A DNA stretch of 64,000 bases from Sanghuangporus weigelae (lineage: Eukaryota > Basidiomycota > Agaricomycetes > Hymenochaetales > Hymenochaetaceae): the NCBI GenBank assembly GCA_033182465.1, contig CP137325.1, forward strand, positions 2,170,001 to 2,234,000, in the 5' to 3' direction. A model generated the notes under the pieces. That model searched no databases. It saw only the letters and a list, made by a program, of their open reading frames with translations, and was not told the origin of the DNA. Positions 24,385 to 35,756 of the stretch are shown piece by piece (positions within the stretch are counted from its first letter, which is position 1; the number at the start of each line of letters is the position of its first letter). The position numbers and the translations under genes are program-made.

Positions 24385-26502
24385 AAAGTGTTCAGCACTA
24401 TCTCCACTTGCATCATATATTTAAATTTGTCTTGCACTAATGATATGGAAGCGTTAAAAAAGGGATGACTCATCTCAATGGCAGTAAACTTACTACCTCC
24501 AGGAATGGCTCTGGTATAACTCTGTTTGAGAGAACAAAACTACTGACAGGCGTGTTACACGTGGTAGGCCGGATAGGCTAGATGTAAAATGAATCATACT
24601 AGCTGAAACGTTACAGCGTCGTGGTAAGTGCAAGGCTGCCTCAAAGTCCTCTTCAACATTAATCTTCTCTTAAGAATGAATGAATTCCACGCACTGAACG
24701 CTCGCCAGAAGTCGTGTCCACCACGTGTAGCCGTCGTGAAGTTTTGCACCAAAACACGCGAAATACACTGCCTTCCCGGTTCATGGAACGTTGGAAGACG
24801 CCTCCTTGTGCTTGTGACCATTCCTAGCATTACGTTATCGATTAAATGCGTCTAATAATCTTGATTCTGGCCCTAATTATGAGGAAACGGAAATTTCGAG
24901 TCTGTAAGCGAATGTTCAACTAATTGACAGGATTCGTTTGCACGTTGCGAATGCGTTCGCCCGAGAAAAGATGCGATGTCGGGTTGGTATAAGTACGTGC
25001 CTGGAGTGCACTTGATACATTCTTTCTGGACTCCGTTCTCCCACCGGTACACGGTGCCTCTTCGTTAAGCCACTCGTCCCATAATGTCATGATATTTTGC
25101 ACGAATTCTGCTGTTGCTCTTAATCAGTGATTTGTCGAGAGTATCTACCTTACCTGCATTTGCTCCTTTCCCAATCCACAGAAGTCAATAAATCAGAGTT
25201 TTACGGGTAATCAAATACTGTTGTCTTGATTGAACTGCCCTAGTGTTCAATACGATGCAATTCTTCGATCAACTAAACATACACCTGGTGACAGTATCTG
25301 AATAGGAAGAATACGGACTCGAACCTAGATTCTTGGTATTTGTACCTTAAGACAAAGATACCGCGAAGAAAATCAGCATCAAGAACTTGAAGATGTGCGT
25401 GGTCAGATTGGAGTTGCCGCCAGCCTCGAAACGATATACTCAACTTATTGATACTTGTGACAAATGTGGGCAAAAGCCCAGGAGTGTATCTCAAAAGACA
25501 CAGAATGCATTAAATATATATACTTGATCTCTCTCTTGCGCAAGATAATCTATCGGGTCTTGAGTCTGGCCCTTGGCTCAAAATAAGCCCCCCGAGGTAC
25601 AGCGATCTAGAATCGGATTCGGCTGTGTAACCTAGACAATCAGATAAGGCATATCTAATCTCAAGAAGAACTCTGTACACGTTAGGCGAAAGAAGTTCAT
25701 TCAGACTACTGACCCCGTTCCGAAGGAGTTGCACACACACTAATTTTCTCGATTTCAAGGTAGTCCAGTGCGAATCAGGCAGTCAGCAGATGTTAGTAAA
25801 ATAGACGAAATCAATGATCCTGAAGATAAGCAGACTAATGTTGGTCAAAACCTTTATGCTCTTTCAGCCCATAAAGACCAATGGCATATATTGAAGTTGA
25901 ACTAGAGATTCAACAAACAAATTCCACGTGACCAGTAAGCCGCGCAATATAACAATTTTCCCCCAACCCTGACGTCGCCATAGCCTCTTGCGCGTTAAAA
26001 ACAAAGGCGAACCACTCCCTTGAGGTTTCTGAGGTCCGTCCATGTGTCAACCTGCTCGTGGCCTTCATTCGGCACCAGTGAACTTCAGCAATGGAGGTCC
26101 TGGCTAGGTTTGCGGAAGAAAACAAAAGACCTCTGGCATGTTAGGTGCGTTCGACACGCATGTCCATAGGCATAGTACTGACCGAGTCAACAAAGAAACC
26201 TCGCGTATACGATATAAGATGCTTAGCGGCTTGCATACAGCTCGCCTCTCAGCTTCCTTCCGATTGTCCTCTTAGCGTGCTCTCCATCAAATCCACGTCG
26301 ACCAACTCCCATGTTTCTATTCGCCCTTTCCATACTCTTTTTTCAGCTACTACTACTGTTCACTCTCATTATCCCTATTCTTTTTGCATTGTTTCCTTTT
26401 CCTTCGGATGATCCAGAGGAAACGATTTTTGTCGAGGTGCTGGTGACCACATTCCTTTAGCAAAATTGAAGCTGACCCCCACATTTCAGGTTCAAACGGT
26501 GG
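24385..26502. other. No intact gene recognised
   Basis: Minus-strand frames at 25273-25494, 25510-25758 and 25910-26125 have protein-like composition but no motif I can name. They may be remnants of one decayed minus-strand gene. The last ~300 bases before 26503 are pyrimidine-rich and could be the promoter of the next gene. Confidence 0.3.
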
Positions 26503-27438
26503 ATGATGAAAATCCGGTATTTACCGCTAGACTTGCTTTACAATATCGCAAAGTCGTGCCGAAGTCAAGTTCTACTCCGTGAGTCTGACCTGCATTCTAT
26601 ATCAACTTGTATCCTGACATTTGTCCTCTTCACCAGCAGTATATGCGGCGGCCCATGGGACGATCGATCCTTAAAAGAAGGATGCTCTGGGGCACCGCAT
26701 TCATTAATACCTTCCGAAGGTAGGTATTCTCTGTATGGAGATTTCTACGTCTCTTACTATGTTGGATTAGCAGCTTGCCCGGACCCTAACTGGGAGCATT
26801 CTGCTTCTGGGCGAGTCGAGATACCTAGCAATAATGCCACACTCTGGACTTTCCGCATAGACGAGAAGGATGTAATGTTCTGTGGGATCCTGGCTCCATC
26901 CATGCGTAGAGGTTCATCTATGGATGCAAGTATTCATTTCAACGACGTCGACGACCTTACCGGAACAAGCTATTTTCTTGGTCGATTTTCCACACCGTAT
27001 TTCCTTATCAGGGTATTTTCATGCGGGACACATAAAGAGGTGGCACAAATCAAAGGCGAATTCAAATTCCCCAAATACGAATCGCAAGGTGTATGCGATC
27101 AGCTAAGCGGCTGGGATGTCCATGCGCCGTCGCGATTTCATCACACCGATAGGATTCGATTGTCAGGACGCGTCGAGGTGCCTTCCTGTAGCAACACTCG
27201 TTGTACAATCCTCACTCACAAGGAAGAAATGATGGTCTCTGTGTCAGCATCCCCATCACCATTTTTCCCAGCGAATGCCAACATCTCGAACGCGGACATG
27301 AGTTTTCACTCTCCTGGAGTCTCTGTCTCTTTCACATATCATTCAGTAACGCAGGTTGCAATAGTAGAAGGGCACTCTAGACGATCCGTAACCGATGCGG
27401 TCGACGTTATCGGGGCGGGTCCTTGGGTCACGTCGTAG
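26503..27438 (+). CDS. Two-domain LTGT protein (copies D1 and D2), 311 aa
   Basis: A long single frame from ATG. An N-terminal segment contains a hydrophobic stretch (CILTFVLFTSSICGG) that could be a membrane anchor or signal, though intron signals near 26579 leave the first ~45 codons uncertain. Domain D1 (about residues 103-205) has SGRVEIPS, IDEKDVMFCGILAPS, NDVDDLTGTSYFLGRF and a VAQIKGEF strand. D2 (about 222-311) begins with the parallel SGRVEVPS, keeps the strand spacing and ends VAIVEGHS..GAGPWVTS, but lacks the LTGT core, having NADMSFHSPG there. So the protein is an internal duplication in which the second copy has diverged. No known family is recognised. Position and domain tie it to the NLR-kinase locus. 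Confidence 0.7.
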   Translation: MMKIRYLPLDLLYNIAKSCRSQVLLRESDLHSISTCILTFVLFTSSICGGPWDDRSLKEGCSGAPHSLIPSEGRYSLYGDFYVSYYVGLAACPDPNWEHSASGRVEIPSNNATLWTFRIDEKDVMFCGILAPSMRRGSSMDASIHFNDVDDLTGTSYFLGRFSTPYFLIRVFSCGTHKEVAQIKGEFKFPKYESQGVCDQLSGWDVHAPSRFHHTDRIRLSGRVEVPSCSNTRCTILTHKEEMMVSVSASPSPFFPANANISNADMSFHSPGVSVSFTYHSVTQVAIVEGHSRRSVTDAVDVIGAGPWVTS

Positions 27439-29587
27439 GGTCGAATTAATTCGTTATGATTTATTTGAACGAGGATACCCTTTTCGTTTATTCATATGTA
27501 TTATCTATCCGAACTTCTATTTTTGACATTATACGATTAATATTTATATCGCCACTAATTTAAACTTTTCTGTCATAATATTGTCATGTATTGCGTATCG
27601 ATGTAAGCAGAGGTTCATTATGGAACTTCTGTGCTGACCAGAAATACAAGCTGAGCTTGTTTGGTTTTGAAAAGTGATTGTGAATAATATCGTCGTGTAT
27701 TGTTGAATGTGTCTACATTACATAGGGACTCCGGAAAGAAAATGAAAAGCTATATAGATACATCAGTTGAAGAACATATCAGAAAGTCAAGCTGACCGGA
27801 TTGGCTTTCGTCTCGGCATCCCTTAGTGCTTTTCAAATGTATGAAGAATCCGATTGATGTTTCTGCTGATCGCAGGAACTCGAGTATGACGGATCAATGG
27901 ATCAGCCGATTCCCAAATAACGAAACTTTAGGCGAAGGAACCATTCGGCCAAAGTGGCGAGTTTCAGTTCATTAAACAGGTTCATAATCGTCGCGTGGCA
28001 AGAAGTATGGTTTCCAAGTAAGAGAACAGGGGCGGCTGGGTTATCGGCATTCTCAGTTCGCATCTTTCTCGCCTTTCTTTCCATGCTAGCGTTTATCATC
28101 CTGTTCGATATGGATCTCGGGCCATGATTCAATTTCGCTGGTGTTTGATGTGGTCTTTAAGTCTCCAAAATATGATTATTGCATTTTTCTATGCATCTCA
28201 TCCTAGGAACAGCCCCGAAAAGAGCGCATGCATGATGCCGATCATCAATTGCTAGAAGGTCTCCTTCTGATAACAGCGGAACTGTTTGCAAGGTGATTAA
28301 GACGATGTGGTCATTATGAATGCAAGAATGATCCGTATCACTTGGTAGCTGCGGCCTAGAGCTCCCAGAGCGATCTTCGTTGTTTACAACGGTGCTACAA
28401 AATATGCAAACCATCACTTGGACGCTCTAATCGGCGCTGCAATTTCAATCGCAGACTTTACGGCAGAGCCTATACTGAGGTTTGGTTGATGTCAGCAAAT
28501 CGCAAACATGGGAAGAAGCGCCCCAAAACCTACAGATAGATTACAAAAGCCTTACACGTTTTCCTATCAGTGATAGGGCACAGAGGAAGCACTGTACATC
28601 GCTCCAGGACATCATTTCCTTCTGTAACCAGTGTACTGACAAGTCATAATTGGATAGCCTCGTCGGAGTCACGTAGAAGATATCATGGACTGCCTTCTGG
28701 ATTAGAAAGACGGGGATGTGTATACCTCCTAGAATGCTATTTCATTACTTGCGTTAGCGTAGAGACATTGGAAGCGTGCGCTCATGTAGAATTTCTCCAC
28801 TGGCTTCCAAAAGTCTCTATGGTAAACGGAATACAAAGACGTGAGTGGATTCGGGTCGGATATGGATGCTGGCTTTCCTAATGGGAGTCGATGCGGTCGT
28901 GGTGGACTGCCTTCGTTAGAGCACTAGTCTCCCGTTTCTTGAGTCATTACAGGTTGAGCTTGGACACCTTCTTTGGACCAAACGTCCCAGGAACTCCCGT
29001 GAACACCCTAAAGGTTGCTGAGAGAGATTTTGAATGAACTTGATGTTTTGCGCTGGAGCGTTTACATGACGCGGCCAACTGAGAACTGAGTCACGAGACT
29101 TGATTAGCAAATCAAATAAATCGTCGTTAACTTTCTGTTGTGTTGTTGACGCAGAACTCCGAGAGGAGAGTATCTCTTCATTGCTGCTGTTTCATCTTGT
29201 CTACCTCATAACCTCTTAAAGCGGTAATTTTGCATGCATCATAATTGTCGTTCAAGTCCTTTGGTAACTCTTCGCGCTCGATGGTGTGTTTTCGACTAAC
29301 GGGTTCTCCACTTGTGCGCGTAAAAGTCGTCTCGTCCCGTGCTCACGGTCATCATCATCAAGTAACGTGCGCAACACTTCGGATGGGACGGATCCTGAAT
29401 GAAACATGGATTGATGCGTGGATCCAGTGACGGTCCGGATGACATCAGTCACTTGGCTCATGGCGCGAGTCTAGTCTCGGCGAGGTATAAAAGCCGTATT
29501 ACTTTCAACTTGGACCACTGTCAACTCTTCCTTCCCTCCGTTGCATATCCTCTTGGCTTGAAACATATCTACCCGTGAAAGAAAGAT
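27439..29587. other. Intergenic, no gene recognised
   Basis: AT-rich 3' flank up to about 27.8 kb, then short frames on both strands (for example plus 28570-28881) without recognisable features. The last ~150 bases before 29588 probably hold the membrane-protein promoter. Confidence 0.35.
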
Positions 29588-30688
29588 ATGGCGGACGATT
29601 CTTGGAAGGATGGTATTCTCCTTAAAGTATGTATTCCTTTGGGCCTCCTGTTCGAACAACACGTGCTCCCAACTTGACTTTCGGCAATAGATCATCAACG
29701 TCATCGTATACTTTTTCTTCCTGGGCTCCAACATTTACTCTGTCGCAGGACCTGAAGGGGGATACTGGTCCGGCAAAGAAACATACTTTACGCCTGCGTC
29801 GTATGCCTTCTCAATATGGTACGTGTATGTCTCTCTGCGTGCTTTCACATGTTCACCATCTACACGCAGGTCCCTCATTCATCTTCTGCTCCTCGGTGCC
29901 ATCATATATCAGTTCTTCCCATCTGGGAAGCGTGTCATCATTGATGGAATTTCCTACCGATTCCCGCTCTTGGGTGTCCTCAATGCAATTTACGTGGGTA
30001 TTTCACAACTTCCGAAATGACACATCTCTGAATTGGCTTTGGCTTCATTAGATCAATGTCTGGATAAAGCAGTATTACATCGTTGGTAAGCTTCTGTTCA
30101 CTTCCGGCGTGAAAACATCCTTTCAACATAGCTCCATATAGCTTTCATTTTCGCCTTGCTCGTGTCATCGACTGTCACACACATTTATTATATTGTCCGG
30201 CGTTATCATGCCTCCGAGTCTTGGGCTGACGAGCTTTTCGTACATCTACCCTTCTCCCTCTACCATGGTTGGACGACTGTCCTCGTTGTGGTCTCTGCGT
30301 TCGAGGCTTTCGGAGTAAACGCCCGTAAGTGAACCATTCGACAACGAAATGATTTAGCTAACTTCATGCAATTCAATAAGTCAATCACCACCCCGGAGCT
30401 TGGACAAAAGCATTCGTCTTCCTAGGTCTATTCTTCCTCGAGGCAACGGCAGCGACGTACGCGTTCTCTGCTCCGGAGGGAGACCTGGGAGGATCCGTTG
30501 CAATCGCGTGGTCCCTGTTCGCAATATTCGAGCATCAGCGTTCCAGTGCGTTCATCCATTGGAGCGCACTCGCTTTTGCGTGCTTGAGTTTCTTCTGGAT
30601 TGCAAAGAGTCTGTTTGGACATTTCACGGCCCACAGAGGTCATTCGGTGTTGCATGATGAGGAGCGTGCTCCACTTATTGGTTCTTAA
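29588..30688 (+). CDS. Multi-pass membrane protein, 271 aa
   Basis: Six exons join cleanly: 29588-29626, 29691-29818, 29870-29993, 30052-30085, 30142-30324 and 30381-30688. The start [13 protein letters not shown] is followed by about seven hydrophobic segments, including [77 protein letters not shown] and [18 protein letters not shown]. Aromatic-rich loops such as [19 protein letters not shown] resemble conserved fungal integral membrane proteins of unknown role. The exon fit and conserved loop character make the model strong. The tail [18 protein letters not shown] is cytosolic-looking. Function unknown; it looks intact. Confidence 0.85.
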
Positions 30689-32173
30689 ATACACCGCGGT
30701 ACTTCCTCGTTCCGGTAGGATACTATGAAATGCTCTCTTGCATCCGGACATTATGCTTCACTTCACTCTACGCTGTATTCTTCGCATTATGTACAGTACA
30801 AGAAAAGACTGTTAGGAGGTGGTGTCCTTGCTACTGACGTAATATAATGACGTGTCTGGAAAGGCTACATTTGGGTCTACGCTACGGAAGGACAAACGCT
30901 TCAATCCTTTTAACCTCTAATTCTGGTGATATTAGACTTAATTCACCTTCTGATCTACGCCAGATGGGAGATCTCTTTGCTCGAGGAGAATTGGCAAAAT
31001 AGACGGTTTTGCTTCGTAAAAGTGAATGATGATTATGCTTCCAGACTAATTTGAACTACTTTGCTTTGGCGCGAAAACACTCATGAATACCAAAAGGAGT
31101 ATCCTGTTCTTTGTTCCTGATCGATCATCTGAAAAGATGCGCGAAACATTGCAATTCGCCAGGTAATTTCTGTACAGCTTCGATCTAAGTAGCAAAGGGA
31201 GGAAAAGGTAGTCCAAGGGCTATTCACCGTTATTTGTTCTCCAAATCAGCAGCGAATCCTTCTAGCAGCGCTTAAGAACACACGGTTCAACAAAAAATGT
31301 CGGGTAAGGGTATATTCAAGCAAGATGATTATGGGCGTTCTGACTAGTTACAGATTCCACGAATCAGAATCAGGTCCAGGAGAGTGGGGAGAAGAAATCT
31401 AGGATACTAGTCCCGTAAGAAGGAGCCAACCTTCAGCCCAAGGAGCCTGATGTAATGATTAGGCATGCCCTATATAGCGCATCGATTCTGATTATTATTC
31501 GTTTTATAGAGTGCAGAGAACCAGGAGCAGACTGAGAGAACGAAAAGCAAGTCCAAAATTCCAGTACCTGTCAGGAACACTTCTGGCAAGCAGGTAGACT
31601 GGTATCTGTTTTCTGAGTACTTTAGATACAACTGCGCTGACAATTGTTCATTTTCTAGGATGATTGATGCGTCGTCATGACAAAAAGATTGTTTGAGCTG
31701 TAGTAATCATCTACACGGCAAAATTTGATGCAAAGTTTAATTAGTTGAATCGCACAGACACGCCCGTCCATTTAAACGATCGAGCAAATTTCGGATCATT
31801 TGGACAAATCATGAATAATAGATGACTTTCTTTGTGAAGGGCGAACACCACTCACTGAGTTTAGTTCTTGAATACGTCTGCCGCTCTGTGTGATCCTTTT
31901 ATTTCTGGACGCGGTTTTGTCTTTGACAATAGAAGATATGGCTGTCATGAATTAAAATTCTCAATTAGCGTACCATAACGATCTCTTTCCTTTCGAAAGC
32001 TCAAGATACACTCTGCTAACAACAGTTCGGTGGATCTCGCATGATATAATATACACGCCAGTCCATTTATGTACTTGAAGAAAGCATGCGCTCACCTCAG
32101 AGCCAAAGGCAAAATGCCACAGAGTGATGAAAAAGGTAGAGAATTCTGGTGCAAACTCGTAATCTGTCTAGGT
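30689..32173. other. Intergenic; possible short spliced gene near 31.3-31.7 kb
   Basis: From an ATG at 31291, exon-like pieces separated by GTAAG and TAG signals read NQNQVQESGEKKSRILVP and later ENQEQTERTKSKSKIPVPVR, two similar charged motifs. Reading phases do not all agree, so this is either a small basic protein gene I could not solve or a decayed one. Nothing else is recognised. Confidence 0.25.
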
Positions 32174-33574
32174 TTAGCAAAGATTTTCATATGCTCCGGC
32201 TTCATACCGATCCCTAAGGAGGTGCAATGTTTCGGCAACGCCTTCATGGAGATTGCAATCAGATATATATAGACCTTTCAGTGCCGAAATCCTCCAGACT
32301 AGACCAGAGACCACCAGTGACTGGAAGAGGTACTGGGCATTAAACACAGAACACCTGACCAGACCGAGTGTCTTGACATTCCCGAGTGTGAGCTGCGCGG
32401 CTTCAATAAGAGGATGCCCTCCTTCAGTGATGTCGTTCGCGAGGCATTCCTCAAGAGAACACTCTTCTAGCCAAAGACGCTCCAGATTGTTGCATCTTGC
32501 GAGACAGCCGAGTAGATCAATGTCAGCACACCGAGTTTTGTATAGGTCAAGTGTCCGAAGGGGTGGTGTAGAACGAATGAGAAATTGACGAGGAGAGTCC
32601 CATCGCTGTCCAACTGCGAAGTTTGCAGGTATTTGTCCGTCTAGCTCGAAGTTCTGAAGAGCAGGAGCTGATAGAAGATCAAGTACCAAGGATGGATCAC
32701 TCTCCTCGCACCAACTGATCGCTAGCGTTTTAAGATGAGACAGCACGCACGGCTCTCCGCCATCTCCTACATATGCCAAACGAAATGCAAGGTGGCGGAG
32801 ATTCGGAAAGACCCTGAGGATATCCAAAACTTCCTCCATCGTCAAGCACATAGATTCCTCTTCGTCTCGCAAATCCAGATGAACGAGATAAGGCCCAAAG
32901 TCTCTGTGTCCATCCATCCCTAGTAATACGCACGGCCTCGTTGCCACGCGTAGTTGCAGGCTGTTAGGAGCAAAGTGCCTCGGGTCCTCATCAGCATCGT
33001 TTGTCCAGTAATATTCCTCAGAAACATAAGGGAACACAACGGGAACAGAAGGTTGAACTGAAACAGTCAGCGGCATCTCACCGGGACCTGAAGGACCCTT
33101 CAGATCAGCAGCAAGTTCAGTCAGCTCCAGAACCGCCGGAAGAATAGCATCAGGTTTCTTGAACGCGGCGAACTTGGTGAAGTCGACGTCAACGACGAGA
33201 GGACAGGTCTTCGAGTTGGCAATCCAGAGTAGCATGAGCTCTGTCGCGGACTCACAGTCATGGCGTGGTGCACCGAGACTAGTGTATGTCCACAAAGCAG
33301 GTGTAGAGAAAACAACTTTCCGCCAGCGCTGACAGACGTGACTGAGGGTGAGAGGAGACATCGGCGGCGCGCAAAAGCGGTCATGGAGTGTCGGACAGCA
33401 CCAAGTGAAGATCTCGCTTAAAACTTCGTTTGGTAAGAGTGAAATGAGCTCTCCAAGTCTTTGACTTGCCGAGACGTTGATTGCTGAATTATCGTGATAC
33501 GGAGAACTTGCGATGGCATTATCCTCGTCGTTCCTAACGCTATTGATCTTCGTAAGATCGGGTCCAGTGCTCAT
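32174..33574 (-). CDS. F-box protein with leucine-rich tail (paralogue 1)
   Basis: A single open exon of 466 aa. The start is placed at the ATG of MSTGPDLTKI, because the longer upstream frame lacks an ATG. The F-box is LISLLPNEVLSEIFTWCCP followed by LSHVCQRWRKVVFSTPALW, the typical Agaricomycete form. The rest is a run of degenerate leucine-rich repeats (LRHLAFRLAYVG, LKTLAISWCEE, LERLWLEECSLEE, LKGLYISDCNLHE). F-box proteins bind Skp1 and recruit targets to an SCF ubiquitin ligase. It is a clear paralogue of the divergently transcribed gene at 34.3 kb, sharing EIFxWCCPT, the PPxSPxxLSHVC block and the C-terminal LYI ending. Intact; substrate unknown. Confidence 0.88.
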   Translation of the reverse strand: MSTGPDLTKINSVRNDEDNAIASSPYHDNSAINVSASQRLGELISLLPNEVLSEIFTWCCPTLHDRFCAPPMSPLTLSHVCQRWRKVVFSTPALWTYTSLGAPRHDCESATELMLLWIANSKTCPLVVDVDFTKFAAFKKPDAILPAVLELTELAADLKGPSGPGEMPLTVSVQPSVPVVFPYVSEEYYWTNDADEDPRHFAPNSLQLRVATRPCVLLGMDGHRDFGPYLVHLDLRDEEESMCLTMEEVLDILRVFPNLRHLAFRLAYVGDGGEPCVLSHLKTLAISWCEESDPSLVLDLLSAPALQNFELDGQIPANFAVGQRWDSPRQFLIRSTPPLRTLDLYKTRCADIDLLGCLARCNNLERLWLEECSLEECLANDITEGGHPLIEAAQLTLGNVKTLGLVRCSVFNAQYLFQSLVVSGLVWRISALKGLYISDCNLHEGVAETLHLLRDRYEAGAYENLC

Positions 33575-34307
33575 ACACCGGGAAGGATTGGATCGAAAGC
33601 CGATCACAGATCTTGTAGAGAAAGTCAGGATTAGCGAACATTTCTATTTGTGAGCGGAACTCATTACCTCTGATAAACTATCTATAGGTAAGGAACGTAG
33701 GCGAGAAAAGAGTGTGAGCAGTCCGAAGACTTCAGATGTCCGAGCAGGAACAGACTGAGTGCGACTCGATGCATTTCATTTTGTTGTTTTTCCCTGAATA
33801 ATCGTGCCAGACAAGTTTGCTAGTCAAGTGTGGATGTGTGAGTCTGAGGTTCAGTCCCGTTACGAAGGCGCAAAGGAGGTGCAGTCAAAGGCTGAGTCAG
33901 CAACCATGTGATCGCGTTAGGGTCCGGACATCAGACGTTGACGAATGACGTCTATGTAGACTCTCCGCCCTCGTAGTATCGGTTGAGTTTCCACATTTTC
34001 ATGACCGAAACCTGGGGAATGATAAGCAGCTAACTTGACGAATGAAAATGAGGATGGTTCGAGGAACTTTGCTGGTTCCTGAACCTGCAATGCTCGCATC
34101 CGTGCTGACCTAGTTCTCAATTGACGAAACTCCACGCCCAAAATGAGGAGCCATAGTTCTCACAGCTTTACACCGACTACCCTATCACAAGATTTTCCTT
34201 TCGTTCACTCGTTCATCACGCTCGTTTGGTGAGTAACCTAGAATCATGTCTACTTGGACCTCACTAAGGAAAGTGTAGAAATAATTTGTCGCTCTTTTCA
34301 ACTCTGT
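33575..34307. promoter_or_regulatory. Divergent intergenic region of the F-box pair
   Basis: About 730 bp between the start codons of the two paralogues. It contains a second ATG (34245) whose frame, MSTWTSLRKV, mirrors the MSTGPDLTKI start of paralogue 1 but closes at once, so it looks like the ancestral start region of paralogue 2. Confidence 0.4.
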
Positions 34308-35756
34308 ATGAGTCTCGGTGACTCTGATGATATTCATGCACAGTATCTAGAATCAGGAACCATCAATGTACACAGAGGTGATCCTGCATTAGATCGGGAA
34401 GGCTGCCTATCCGACGTAAGAGCCTCGCTTTCCGGACAGTCCAGATCAATCGACAAGCTGCCCTTCGAAGTTCTTGCTGCAATATTCTCGTGGTGTTGTC
34501 CAACGGTTAATGACCACTACCGTGGGCCTCCCCTCTCTCCGGTGATGCTTAGTCATGTCTGTCGTTCATGGCGTCAGGCGACCATCGATACTCCAAGTCT
34601 CTGGACCTATTTGAATTTGACGGTCGCGTATTCGAGTGTGGGCGAAATGGAGAAAGCTTGCGACCAACTTAGGCTATGGGTTGAGAGATCCAACAATTGT
34701 CCGCTTCTGGTTGAGGTGGAGTTCGTTGAAAGCTCGCAACGTTGGCCAGCTGCGAATGTCTTCTACGACATGAAGAGGCTCATCAACGTTGCTCAGACAT
34801 ATAAGCCATCGCTAATCTCGGAAGGTATGGAGCTAAGGGCCGCACTTGATGCTACTTCAGTCTCTCCTCCACCTCCTGGGAACTACCCGCAAGCTATGGA
34901 GCAATACACTTGGGCAAAGGCTGGAGTCCGCCCGGATCGTCCTCTTCGGGGATCTGTACAGATTCACGCAAATAGGCTTTCGGAAATCATGTTCGGACTC
35001 GAGGGTCATTATACGATCGGAAAGCACCTGATACATCTCGATCTGCGAGATCCGGAGGATGAAATCCGCCTTTCCGTCGAGGAGTGCCAGATTGCGTTGT
35101 CAGACTTCCCGGATCTGGAATTCTGTGCTCTTCGCATAGGCGAGTCGACAGACGAAGTTGCCGAGCCACTCGTGCTTCGGCGATTACGAACGCTGTCTCT
35201 AGCTTGGAGCGACCGAGTTGAAGTCGGGGGTCTATTGGATTCAATCACTGCGCCATCGTTGAGTGAACTCGAATTAAGAGGACCTCTCTTCCCAAGGGAG
35301 TTCTATCCCGGAAACCGATGGACTCATCTTCCGGAGTTACTACGCCGGTCCTCCCCAAGCCTGAAGCTTCTTACACTGGCTAACATGGATGGCACCACCA
35401 TCGAGCTCCTTCGTTGTCTAGCACTGTGTCAAGGGCTTCAACATTTGTCTCTGGAGAGCTGTCGTCTGAACAAAGAGATAATGGACTCCCTTGAATTTGG
35501 TGAAGGCCTAACGCATGAACACGCACGGCGCACGATCCTGGGTCTCGACTACCTAGGTTTGATTTCTTGTGAGGTCTTCGGACTCAATAACTTCTTGCGT
35601 GTGAGCCTGGAGACCCCATTCTGGGAGGAAGCCAATTTGAGCAGGCTCTACATCATTAACTCTGGATTCATATCGGAGAATGTTTTGGCTGCTATGAGAC
35701 ACCTCCCTCTGGACGAATTCGAGACAGATCCTGCTTTACTGGAAGACTTGTTTTAG
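34308..35756 (+). CDS. F-box protein with leucine-rich tail (paralogue 2)
   Basis: An open exon of 482 aa from the first in-frame ATG (MSLGDSDDIHAQ). The F-box is SIDKLPFEVLAAIFSWCCPT then LSHVCRSWRQATIDTPSLW. Leucine-rich segments follow (LRRLRTLSLAWSD, LKLLTLANMDG, LQHLSLESCRLN, LSRLYIINSGF). It matches paralogue 1 along its whole length, including the acidic HLIHLDLRDPEDEIRLSVEE block (paralogue 1: HLDLRDEEESMCLTMEE). Head-to-head duplicates of this sort are typical of the expanded F-box families of mushroom fungi. The true N-terminus may have been lost or may lie in another exon. Confidence 0.87.
   Translation: MSLGDSDDIHAQYLESGTINVHRGDPALDREGCLSDVRASLSGQSRSIDKLPFEVLAAIFSWCCPTVNDHYRGPPLSPVMLSHVCRSWRQATIDTPSLWTYLNLTVAYSSVGEMEKACDQLRLWVERSNNCPLLVEVEFVESSQRWPAANVFYDMKRLINVAQTYKPSLISEGMELRAALDATSVSPPPPGNYPQAMEQYTWAKAGVRPDRPLRGSVQIHANRLSEIMFGLEGHYTIGKHLIHLDLRDPEDEIRLSVEECQIALSDFPDLEFCALRIGESTDEVAEPLVLRRLRTLSLAWSDRVEVGGLLDSITAPSLSELELRGPLFPREFYPGNRWTHLPELLRRSSPSLKLLTLANMDGTTIELLRCLALCQGLQHLSLESCRLNKEIMDSLEFGEGLTHEHARRTILGLDYLGLISCEVFGLNNFLRVSLETPFWEEANLSRLYIINSGFISENVLAAMRHLPLDEFETDPALLEDLF

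Noticed and set aside
33840-33870. GGTTCAGTCC considered as a tRNA T-arm
   Set aside because: No cloverleaf-compatible flanking arms could be drawn.
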